From Synanceia verrucosa (lineage: Eukaryota > Chordata > Actinopteri > Perciformes > Synanceiidae): a stretch of 64,000 nucleotides of DNA. Both the position numbers and the translations under genes were made by a program. The notes below the pieces were generated by a model. It made no database searches, had not been told where the DNA came from, and saw only the letters and a program-made list of their open reading frames with translations. How positions within the stretch are numbered: position 1 is the stretch's first letter; every line of letters starts with the position of its first letter. Location of the stretch: positions 5,457,001-5,521,000 of the forward strand of contig CM056559.1 in assembly GCA_029721515.1 (NCBI GenBank), in the 5' to 3' direction. Of this stretch, positions 13,101 through 24,365 are shown one piece after another.

Positions 13101-16100
13101 CGCGGCCACGGCGGGGAGATTAAGTAGGCTGCCACAGGAGTGCACAATGCTTCATTAGGCCTAGCAAGGAGAGATGTCTGTGCCCAAAGCAATCTGGGAC
13201 CCAGTGAAATGTCGAAGGACCTATAATGTGATCCTGCATGCTGCTCATTACTGCCCACTGTATTGACTATATTAAAGGGAGCGAGAATGATTATTCAAAG
13301 GATCAAATCAATTCTTCACATAATGCCTTCACTCAAGATCTAATCACGCTGTGCTTAATGTATTTAATGGTGCTAAGGCCAGCAGTGCATAAAACCATGT
13401 ATGTGAAGGTGGTGATGTTAATGACTTGAGTAATTTGTGACTCTTAAGGAAATCCTGTAACCAGTGCTGAGACAGTGAAATTCTATGGCGTGTTAATTAG
13501 ACTGAACAGTTAATTCTGTCAGTCAAGCTGCAGAAACGTCTCTGTTGGAGTCACCAGATGAAGATCAAATGAAGAGTATTCTACTCTATAATATTATTCT
13601 TAATAGTAATGTGAAGCAACATAACTAAGGTTGGAGGACGATCCACAGTGAATTAACATTTGTCTTTCAAAGTAACCTTCCACCAATAGTGACGGTATGA
13701 CTGACAAAAAAAACAACCAAATAATGTGCTGAATGCTGAATGAATTTCTGAAAAACAAACAAGATTTCGGGTACACTGAAGTTTGGGATTTGCTCAAAAC
13801 TTTGACACTCACATATAAGAACTTAACTCTTGAAAAGGGAAAAGAAAATGTTGCAGTAAAACTTTCTGTCCTTCATTATGGTGATGTCATGTAAATCCAT
13901 GCAACAGGAGCAGCAGCAACAGTGCAGTCCTACCACAGGAGTGTGTAGTATTAGAGTCTTGACATCTCTTGAGAATTGGGAAAATCCCTTACATTTGTAT
14001 GCGGCTTACAAATGGCACAATGTAGAATAAAAACTTATATTCAGTTCTGTCAGTGCATGAGTTTATATCCATGCTTTGAAAACATACATGACCGTATTTT
14101 GCTAATTCATTCCTTATTTATTTTGTTTTTATTCAGCACGGGGTGAATATGACATTCTAGAAATGATGGATGCATATTTTTTATGCTTCCTGAGTTTGAG
14201 CAAATAAAACAAGATAAATAAGGTTGAAATGTTTGTGTGAACATGTGAGATGAACAGTGGTTTTGAATGTGTTCAGGCTTCATCAGCACTCTGTCATTTG
14301 CAAACAGGATCGAGCAAAGCAGATTAGTCTGGCTCTACACTGTTGACTCATTTGACTCACAGATGAACGCTAAATTATCTCTAATTCATTCAGAGCGAGC
14401 AAATAGAAGAAACATTGTCCAGCGAGGGGCTGGATGGAAGTTGTCGTTCCAGGATCGCTCAGCTTTTCACCTCTGCTTGTAGGACATGAAGGTCATAGCA
14501 CACGAGGCTCGATGTGGGCCAGCTCTCGGCAGAGGGGCTGAGCTCCGTCTCCAGGAGGACAACAGAGTGCCACTGTCACAGGGAGTATATACCCTTACTG
14601 CCACAGAGAGCGGTCAAGTGGAAGAGGCCAGCCCTTGAGCGGGCACGCCTGCATGAGTGTGAATGTGTGTGTGAGTACGTATGCAGAGGGAGCAATCTGG
14701 AGTGTGCTGGAGGCTATGGCCTCTTTGACGTGATAGATTCCCTTTGCAGCCTGCAAAGCCAGGAGGGAGCCAGTCAACATTGTGCCACATGCCCCGCTGT
14801 TTATCTCTCCAAAACCTGGTGGCGGGTTGCATCCTCTGGGCCTGGCCCAGCCGCTCTCTCCTCTCACCGTAATCACCATAACTTATGGTGACATAAATGA
14901 CCATGTGCTTTCTAATGTTTTTTGCTATACTGAAAGACTACCGCACTAAAACAGATTTTGCCTCCATGGATTTCCTGCTATTGAGCCAGGAACACGATAA
15001 CCTGCGAGTGGCATTTATATGGGTATGCAAATGTTCGCTGTGCTTTAACAGATTCAAGCTGAATCAGGTTTCCCCAGAAAAAAACAAGATAGATAGCTCA
15101 GAGCTGGGAGATCATAGCCTCTTACTGAAGAGAAAGAGAGAGCTGGGAGGGGTAAAAATTCAATTCCAAATCTACGGCTTCAAAAGTGGATGGAAGCTGA
15201 ATGCAAATAAAGTTCTGTTTCTCTGTGTTGTGATTTATCACTGTGCCGAGCAGTAGTGCCGGGGCAGGCGGTGTATTGAGCGGAATGGGCTCTCCTCACA
15301 TATTGGAAAAGCAACTCAACAACAAAGCACAGGAAAAATGGAGCCAGACAGATGGATGACCTTCAGTCCTCCTTGGTGGGAAAAGGTAGAGGAATTTGTT
15401 TAGAGAGCTAATCGTTCACTCCTGTAAAATAATTGTCTGGAGAGCCCATCTATACTTCAAAAAAATCATTGAGCAAGAGGCACTTTTGTGAAATCAAATG
15501 AAACGATGGGGGGATGAAAGCAAAGAATGATGGACCATAAAAAAAAGAAATAAATGAAACAAGAAATATGTGTGTATGCCATTTTTTAAACTATGTCGGT
15601 GCAGAATGACAACACTTTTATCTTCTGTGAAAAATTGTTATTGAATAAAAGTTGCACAACAAATTCTGTATCGGTCTGAGTGAGAATGACAAAAATGCCT
15701 TTCTTATCAAGAGCCACATTATGGATGCACGAATAACCAAATATTAACACAGCATTTGACATTTCTCTGTGGCACAATGACATTGCAGCACTCCACCGCA
15801 AACCATGCACTGCTAAACAAGCCTGTTGGGGACAGCAACTGTGTACCTAGAATCCTGTTTCAGCTAAACTGCCAAATTTCTGCTGAGAGGCATCTTTTTA
15901 AGCCCCTGTTGCTTGTTTTCCTCCATCTATATGTGGTATCTAACTAAGGTTTAATATTGCCCATCGTTGGACAAAATAGTGTAATGCATGGGGAATTTGG
16001 GCTTTGCTGTTGTGTGTTTAGGCCATTACTTTTGTTGGTTTGTTTGTGAACCACTGGGATGCTGCACTATTCAGCACATCAAGCTGCATTCAGTAACAAA

Positions 16101-19100
16101 AACAACAACATCTACTGCAGAAAAAACAGTAGTACTGTGAATAAAAAGCATGGCAGCTCCAGGCTTCCTGTTTCACTGTACTCTGATCCTCCAATTTAGT
16201 GCTCATTGAGAATTTTCAGTAAACAGGATTGATTGAGTAGGGACCTTGTGTTTTCCATCTCCCTTCTCTCCATATAATTCTCCGGTGATGAGTCATGTCA
16301 CCATTGCTCTGCCATGGGTGAGCCTCAATCTCCGTGCCCAATGACTGCACCAGAGAGCAATCCTTCAACGCAGCCCTTGCATCAATCTTGCTCGAAAGCA
16401 GTTGGCGATGAACCTGGACTGCCTTGAAAAGTTCTCTGGCTGACAGCTTCCATGATCAGCCGTCACAGCTGGCTGTCTGATTCATACCCGAACGCCACAT
16501 CAAGAGAGAGCCAGAAAGAGAGAGAGAGGTCACCCTTCTACTCCGCTTCCATGTTGAGTGTTCACTACAGAGAACAACAGCGCTCTTAATCCCCCATCAA
16601 ACTGAGATACATGTACAATAAAGAATGGGGAAATCTGTCCAACAAGGAAAAGACTTGGAGCAAAACCAACAGAATAATGGGACCTCTAGTTTTATATTCT
16701 CCTCATGTGGCCAAATAACTGAAGTAGTGGCCTGCTGGACACCGTTTCATTTTCATTTCCGTTTTAATTTTCAGGGTAGCAAAGGGAAAAAAACAATGCC
16801 AAGCTGTAACCATTGAATTTTCACATTAGTGTGAGGAAATGTTGAGTTGTACTGCTCAAAGCATTTAAAAATGATTGACATTTGAATTTTAATCAGTGTC
16901 TTAGTATTCTGTTTTTCTACTGTATATTGCTTATGAGGATTTATTATGCTGCAAATACTGCAGTAATAATATCGCTTTACATTTTTAGTTTCAGGCACTG
17001 TGGGCTGAGATGTGAAAGTGAGAAATCTCAAACTGTAGCAAAGTCATTGCTAATCACCCCTGCAGATACACAGTATTAAGGCAATTGTGTGCTATGGCGC
17101 ATCAAAATCGCACTTATCCCACCTTTAATAATCTAAAATAGGAGTGTTGGCAGTAATCGTTAAAAGTTGATTCTCAGTTAAACAGGATGGTGACAGAGTG
17201 CTGCTGCCCTGTATCTTGATAAAAATGTGCAGAAACAAACTGTCTGCACTAACTGACATGCTGGGAATATTCTCACTATAATATATAATCACCTTCTTAC
17301 ATACCAAACTCTAAGACATAAATAATAATTGTTTAATCTGGCAATTACCTTGTTTAGCTAATGAACATGTTTTCATTTTATTAACTGCTATTTGAACCCT
17401 ATTATTAATGTGTTTGCTCCTGTGTTATTATAAGGTCAGGACTGCAAGGCTCTAGAAGCTGCATGATAATGAAATATTCTCTGGCCCACTTCCATCACTT
17501 GGAAGTCATGTTTGAGGAGCCAACATTTGGCCAAGATATACGTGACCATCAATTATCCCCCCCTTGTGTCGTCATGCTGCAGAATCTCGCTTGCTCATTC
17601 CTAAAGGAAAAGAAAAATCAATTGCTTCTGTTCATATTTGAACACTGCATTTACATACAAGAGAGAGACCTTTATTTGTTTGAGTACCTGAGGTGAAGTT
17701 TACTACAAGTAGAACAGCTTATTAAATGTCTGTCATAATGTACTTGTGCTGCCCATAACAGAAAGTTATTTAGTTTCTACACCAGCCTCTAGGACAGTAA
17801 AGAAATAAAGTAAGGAGTAAAGAAATCAAAACCATGACAAGCCTATAAAGCGCCTTTCTTGTGTCTTCAAGCTATTATGCATTCTTTTGCCAGCACTGCA
17901 GATGGGAGTTGTGCTCTAATTAAACTCACCTCCAAATATCCTTGCCGACACCTCCAGAATACTCAAAAGCTTTTAAAATGTGCCTGAGATGGGAATTTGT
18001 TATGCATGTACGCAGCATTGCTAATAAATCCCTGTTTAGACTTCAGCCAAGATTAGCATTGCAACCTGCAGAACACATCTCCAGCGTGCCACGGAGTCAC
18101 AGAGGTCACTATTCAAATTCTTTGACACATGAAAGCCTCTTGTGATTGAACCAGTCCTCAGAGGTAACGCCAGCTGCCGGAGCAGGGCTGTGTGAACTGT
18201 TCGCTACTGACTGCTGCTGCAAACATCTGCGTGGATAAAAAGATTTGCCACAATTCAACGTTATCAAAGCTATGAAAACAAAGCTCAAAAGACGCAGCGG
18301 CATTCAATCCAAAAAAAACTGGGGGGAAAATAGTGGCACACATAGTCTGTATGTTCTCTAAGGTAAAGTTAAATTTTAGTTTTGACTGTAAACTGTGAAG
18401 ACGATAAACACCCTGACTGATGAAAGCAGATTGAGCGGCTGAGAAACCAGGGAATATTGCTCATTGCAGAAAAACAGTGAAAACAAGGAATTAATCAGAT
18501 TTGGTCGTCCAATTTTAAGGCTCAATCAACCAGCATCCTATGTGCATAGCTGCTCCGTGGAGAGGTTTTTAGAGCAGGCAGGATCTATGAATTGATGTTA
18601 AACAGTTGAATAAACACACCCTTGTCAGCGAGCAGAGCTGTGTGTTTGGTAGCAGCTCCATCCCCACACAAAGAAAGGAACAAACCTCCTCTGTGATAAA
18701 AGCTTATTAGCTACCTGCGAGGATTAAATAGGGGCTGTCGCAGCAACAGTAAATAGATGTGTTTCTTCTTTCCTCTCCACTTTGTAAATCACATGCATTT
18801 CAATTCCATTGTAAGCCTACATAAAATATCTGCCTGGCACCAATTTTTATGCCCCGTGAAAAATGACATTGGTGTCACCTTTCGAGATATACCTTCAGAC
18901 ACCACCGCTAATCTACTGCATTTGCTAAGTGCTTGTGGGGAAAGGGTGAGTTATTAAGATGGAAAGTAAAGACATCCTAAACGATTAAACACATAATTAA
19001 CAGCTACTGCATGAAGGGCATGACTTGTCAAATCTCCAGGGATTCCTGATTGGCCGGCTTAAATCTCCCACAAGTAATTCTTCTGCTCAAAACACAACAT

Positions 19101-19792
19101 CAGCTCAGACACATAAACCCAACCGCTGTGCCTGAAGCAAATGAGAACTTCCACAATCTTTCAAAATATGTTTGCTGTTATTCATGTGAATCTAGCATGA
19201 CAGCATCCGTGGAAGCCAATCTGTATTAATCTTTCTGCAGTGGCCTTCCAAAATACTTTAAAACAGCACTAACGCTACATCTGCATGGGCTTTACACAGC
19301 AGCCAAGCTAACGAGCAGCTAGGCCAAAGCGCTGTTCCAGACAGAAATCAATACCCTGCGTTTTCTCCTCCCTTCCAAACCAAAAACAAGTTCAACAATT
19401 ACATCAGAGAGATAATTATTCACCAATGTGCCAAATGAACAATTTTGTTTGTCCAACAACAAAGTATAAACCACAAGTCTTGTGTGACAATCCAGAAAAT
19501 CAAGCTGAGCTTTGGCCGCTGCCCCAGAACAAGCATCTGTCAAAACAAATGGATCTTGTTTTCAAAATATTTAATTAAGTACATAAAGAAAACAACTTAT
19601 GATCCATGGGTGAAATGAAAAAAGGAAAGTTGACAAAGAATTGGAATCTCAACAGACACAAGTGTGACAATCCTGGCAATTTCAATTTTGCGCCTGTTGG
19701 CAGAAAAATATTGGCATTATCCCAAACTGCAAGATTATATTATGAAGAAAACATCAAAACAACCTCTAATACTGATTTATTTAAGACATGCA
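10186..19792. other. Long non-coding stretch, no recognised element
   Basis: Nearly 10 kb without transposon ends, RNA genes or a credible exon. ORFs reach 125 codons (14514-14891 plus) but overlap equally long ORFs in other frames, have no domain and lack neighbouring splice-consistent exons. Short GT-rich or AG-rich runs occur, for example near 16505-16530. The repeat-poor character makes it a reasonable place to look for conserved regulatory DNA, but I cannot identify any by eye. Confidence 0.55.
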
Positions 19793-20056
19793 TTAACTCT
19801 ACGCCACTGACGTATTTTGACGTAATTTAAAATCTGACACTTGAGTGCCATTGACATACGTCAAATAAGTCAAAGTGGTTTTTCGGCAGAGGGTTGCCAA
19901 TCACGGTCTCCCACAGCCTGTGGGTAATGCTGGGGCTTCTGGGAGATGTAGTCAGAACATAAAGAGACGGTATACGCCACAGAGATCAAAGCAGGAAGTG
20001 GAGACAATCAAGATTAGAGAGAAAAACGGATGGATTCTGGACAGAAAGTGGTGTGT
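19793..20056 (+). mobile_element. TTAA-bounded MITE, copy 2 (3' truncated)
   Basis: Begins with TTAACTCT at 19793. The subterminal block CACTGACGTA, then AAAATCTGACACTTGAGTGCC, and then the family core follow: GGTTGCCAATCACGGTCTCC, GGGGCTTCTGGGAGATGTAG, GATCAAAGCAGGAAGTGGAG and GATTAGAGAG. Homology stops near 20056 after AGAAAGTGGTG. The distal half and right inverted repeat are not recognisable. The terminus is duplicated in the sense that the GAGTGCCA-TTGACGTA phrase occurs in a degenerate outer and a clear inner version, as in copy 3. Confidence 0.85.
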
Positions 20057-20772
20057 TTACATTACATTAAAAAAAAAAACACTGATTACACATAGATTAC
20101 TTTCACACTGGAGAATGGAAATATGTGAACTACTGTTCAGAAGTTAAATGACCCCTAGAAACGACCTTGATCAATACCAGGGCTGGAACTGTGCACTGCT
20201 TGGTGTGAAAGATCAGTCTTGAGGTTACACCTCTACTGTTTGTTTTTTGGCATACAATTGAGATGTTTCATTGCATACCAACAACAGATTTGGCACACTG
20301 TCCAGCAGCTCAAGTACGACAAAGGTCAGACAAAAATCCCAGAAGCTTACTGGCCAAACTGAGGATGCATCAGCGGGACTTTAGCTAATGGGATTGAAAG
20401 GGAAGGATGATGCATCATGCACAAAATGTGCTCCAAGTCTGTACATGGCTGCTTCAATTGGATGTGAAAATGAACAATATAAAATAAATAATTAATTCAC
20501 CCCGTTATTGTTATTCAGGGTCAGAGAGACCGCGGATCCCAGCACACAACTGACGGCTCAGTAGTCAATCAGAGGGCTTCAACAGACAATCATTCACACT
20601 TACATTTACGCCTAAAGGCAGTGGATGTGACCTGCATGTGCTTTCAGCATATAAGGGAAAGGGCATGCTGTCACCTTGTCTGTAGCAGGCAGTTATACAT
20701 GAGAAAGAGAAAAACAGTATGAAACAACACATTTATGTTACTCATCATTTTTGGACTGTCAAAACCTAAAAT
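20057..20772. other. Non-coding stretch between MITE copy 2 and TA-rich repeat
   Basis: Unique AT-rich sequence. It starts with a short A run near 20070. No gene or transposon end was recognised. Confidence 0.5.
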
Positions 20773-20941
20773 TATATATACGTATATATATATACGATAT
20801 ATAATGTATATATGTGTGTATATATATACATACATACATATATACGTATATATATATATACGTATATATGTATGTATGTATATACGTATACGTATATACG
20901 TATATACATACATACATATATACGTATATATATATATATAA
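20773..20941. repeat. TA/TACA/CGTA tract containing a 62-bp perfect palindrome
   Basis: Alternating purine-pyrimidine sequence with repeated TACGTATA and TACATACATACA units. Positions 20823-20884 form a perfect palindrome centred between 20853 and 20854: TACATACATACA on the left pairs with TGTATGTATGTA on the right, and CG dinucleotides at 20845 and 20861 are symmetric. ORFs of about 70-80 codons on both strands are translations of this repeat and are not genes. Confidence 0.9.
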
Positions 20942-21519
20942 ACTACTTTCAGCCTAAACTGAAGCCGGACTCACCTAAAACCTGACTATTATGGCAAAGA
21001 CACCATTTATTGTATGTCAACATCTCTTAATTGTTGCTATTTGTTGGCTGCTCTCGTGGAATTAGAAATAAGTGCAAAGTTAAAAACAAAAGCAGCCACA
21101 GGGGCACAATAAAACCATATCACAATGTCCACTTCAACTGGAAATGACATCTACTCTGTGAGCACCAATGTTGCCTGCAAGGCCCAATAAACTGTCCTCA
21201 GCAATATTTCACATATGTAGCCACCATTTCCCCAGTTAAACACAATTCAAACTAACAGCCGGCCACATGAGGTGATGTCAAACAAGGCTGTGGGTGGTTG
21301 TTAGGAGAGTGTAAAGATGTGTAATTCGCACAGTCCCCCTTGCTCATAAATAGGATTGATAGCCAGTGTCGGTCAGTATCACAGCCACAGCGGGATGCTG
21401 GATTATTCTCAAGATTTACAGAGCAGGTGGATAATTAGTAGAAATGTTATTGTTGAGTCATGTGTTCCCTTAAAATGGGGGTTTGTGTAAAATGTGAGTG
21501 GCACATATCAGTAAAACCA

Positions 21520-22300
21520 CCTGAGCAGTGGTATAGTCTGATTTATTCTAGTGGGTACACTCCGACCTCATGTGTGGCTGCATAAAGTATGCAGGGATTT
21601 TATTCCCATGAAAAGAAATGTCACTGGTCCCCACTCAGCAGAAAATTTTGACACTGTTTAACATAAAACTATTAATTTTAGTGATATTTTACTATAATTC
21701 CCATATTCATGAGAAGAACATGACAGTTACTTGGTAGAGGAAGCACTGAATGAAATATGAGCTGATATGGAAAGCAAAATGAGCTAGCAAAGTGAGCTAG
21801 CTTAAAAACTATGGACCAAGCTAGGACTAGCCAACAGGCTAACGTTCCTGAACTTTCCATCATATGAACCACTAACGGACCCACCTTGTCTATGACAGAA
21901 CTGGGTGACAAACTGTCGACCCTTCACTTCTTTCTCCTGTCTGAACTTTTTTCTTTTCTTTTTTTTACTCCTTGACTTTTGAGACATCCTTCAGTCTCCT
22001 CCTCCACTAGCTAAGTCGCTGTATGTTAGCGCTCTGCACTGGACTGAACCATTTTAATTTAAATAGGGGGGGAAGGGCATTGAGAAATATTTCCAAAATA
22101 AAGTTAGTGTTACCAATACACTGTAAATAAAATATAAGTGTGACTGTGAGTTCATTACTGATTTTGTCAGAATTATAATTGTATGAGGGGCCTATCTGGG
22201 CTCCTGTCAATCATGGACCCCTAGAATCCATGCTGATACTTATCCTTGTGTATTTATAGTGGTTATACAGTAATTTGGGACATTTTCTAGTGGGGTTATG
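21520..22300 (-). mobile_element. Possible decayed DNA transposon remnant
   Basis: The ends carry similar phrases: AGTGGTATAGTCTG with TCTAGTGGGTAC near 21525-21560, and AGTGGTTATACAGT with TCTAGTGGGGTTA near 22258-22300. Inside, the minus strand at 21802-21987 encodes a short, very basic stretch beginning MSQKSRSKKKKRKK, reminiscent of the lysine/arginine-rich start of some fish hAT-like transposases. Sequence near 22180-22220 (GGGGCCTATCTGGG, ATGGACCCCTAGAATCC) resembles the G/C-rich phrases flanking such genes. All of this is resemblance from memory: there is no clear inverted repeat or target duplication. It could equally be unique sequence. Confidence 0.3.
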
Positions 22301-23810
22301 GCGTATACTGTCCCTGCGTATCACTCAGACTACAGTGTTGCAGTGTTGTGTCATCTGGTCGTAGATATATACCAGGTAACACCAGCTACCTCAGCAGTCA
22401 CCAGAGACCTGCTCCATTAACCCTCTCCCCATGTTTCCAGTCTGCCTCCGACATGAACTGATCTGTATAAGACCAATAATGACTCCAAAAATATGACTAT
22501 TATGACTGTTACAAATATGACTATGAAGCACATTGTCCTTCCTTGCTGTTTTTTTCTCTTTTATAAAGTGAGACACTTCAAAGCAAAATAATTTATTTCC
22601 TAGCACCGCGACCTGCTCAGGACCCACATTCATCACCAGCTGATCGCAGAGTCCCTCACACAAAGGGAGGCATGTTTCGTCTGGCTTTGGCTTCTGTCGC
22701 CCACCATGTGTTGAGCTCATTGCATTGTACTTTCTGAATCACAGCAGCTTGTCAAAACAGACTGAATTTCAGTAAATAAAAGCTAATCAGTTGTATCTCA
22801 AAACAAATGATCCATGTTACGTCGCCAGATGAGCAGAACTCCATGATCTCACCCACGGGGGTTCAAGATGCTTTATGGAGAAGGATCCTTTTTGAAGTCA
22901 CTCATCAACGAGAATGGAGGTTAACTGAGCAGGTTATCACCTTTAAATAAGTCTTAAGTATATGAGAACATTCGGGAAAGATTTATTTTAGAGCCTTTTA
23001 TCCTCAGCTGTCACTGAGTTTAGTCAGAAAGGTCAAGAGTGGTAAAAAAAAATGCAAAAATATATCAATTGGAATATTCCTCCTAAGAGTAATTTACTCA
23101 TATTTGTTTCGACAGGCTGTGTCATTGTTCCTCTCACAACTTGCTGTCACTTGAAAACATGTATAATTACACTTGATAGAGAACTACAATTAATTTATTT
23201 CATTTGCGACTCAGTGTGTGGTGTGTCCTGTATTATGAAGCTAATTAGGTCATTTGCTCTATTGAAGACATTGTTTGGAGATTAAGTTGCTCTGACCCAT
23301 CTGGCTAATGGCCTGGTAGGGTCTCAGCTCCTATTAAAATATCTGCCACAGAGGACAAAGAAATATATTGAATCCTATTATTGTCCTAATCTAATTATTC
23401 AACATCAGTGGAGTATCACTTTCCCACAGCCCCTGACAATTCAGCCATAATTGAATAAGGAATCCAAAAGGAGTTTTACATTTGTACATCAACATAAATA
23501 AGTTTAATTTATTTGAAAAGTCTCATTTAAGCCAGTGGGTTTTTTTTGTTTTTGTTTTTTTAGAAAAAAGGTCCTAAATGCGCAGTTGAATTACTAATGT
23601 AAGCAGTCAGACATTTTTTTCTTACCGCTAAAGATGGTGACACCAGACATAATGATCCAAAAGTGGATAAATTTTAGGAAGATAACAGTTATAGCATGTA
23701 GCTAATGGGATGCTTCATAAGATCCCATTTCATCGAACACTGCTGCCACAATTATGACTAATATCAGTCTGCCTGGTCTGAAAGGGTTATAAAGTGCCTT
23801 TGTAACTAAA

Positions 23811-23824
23811 CTGCCACCCACTGG
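23811..23824 (-). promoter_or_regulatory. Candidate CTCF-binding motif
   Basis: The minus strand reads CCAGTGGGTGGCAG. It matches the CTCF core consensus CCASYAGRKGGCRS at 13 of 14 positions; only position 6 differs, G for A. It lies in unique sequence outside any recognised repeat. A single motif match in 64 kb is not proof of binding. Confidence 0.35.
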
Positions 23825-24290
23825 CACCACATATTAAATAGCACAGACAGATGTGGATTTAGACTGGCAAACATAGATAAAACAGATAATAAAGCACTTA
23901 AAAGAGCAGAGCCTTGAAGGCTGAACTCAATGCCGTGGTAATGTCATGCTGTCAAAGTTGGATAACTAAATTCAAAACATAATGTAAGTGGTGGTCTGCA
24001 CAGTGATAGCATCTCAAAACTGTCTGCTTTATCACTGGACTACCAACAACTGGCCAGCAGTCATAAGACAAGATAATTTAATGACATCACATCTGCATGA
24101 CGAGAACTAATCATCATTAGTCTGTCATGACGAGGTTATGACACTGTTATAACCAAGTAATTGATCTCATTTAAGGCAATGCGCCAGCACATTTAAACTT
24201 CATTATAATAATATTACCATTACTTTAATACATTTTATATATATAATAATATTTTTTATATGATAATGATAATAATAATTAGAAAATAGA

Positions 24291-24331
24291 TTATATATAT
24301 ATAAAGATATACATACATATATACACACATA

Positions 24332-24364
<33 letters not shown>
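24291..24364. repeat. TA/CA tract ending in a (GT)n microsatellite
   Basis: Alternating TA and ACAT units lead into an uninterrupted GT run at 24334-24364, about 15 units. It is preceded from about 24237 by further AT-rich low-complexity sequence. Confidence 0.9.

Positions 24365-24365
<1 letters not shown>

Larger units (their letters stand above)
20942..24290. other. Non-coding stretch with one faint decayed transposon
   Basis: Mostly unique sequence. The only element-like block is at about 21520-22300, listed separately. A candidate CTCF motif is at 23811-23824. ORFs here are short and featureless apart from the basic one at 21802-21987 discussed under that block. Confidence 0.5.

Noticed and set aside
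20671..20941. Tyr/Ile/Val-repeat ORFs on both strands
   Set aside because: Translations of the palindromic TA/CGTA repeat, not proteins.
24334..24364. GT-rich tract as a possible functional element
   Set aside because: Ordinary microsatellite. Nothing beyond length variation is supported.
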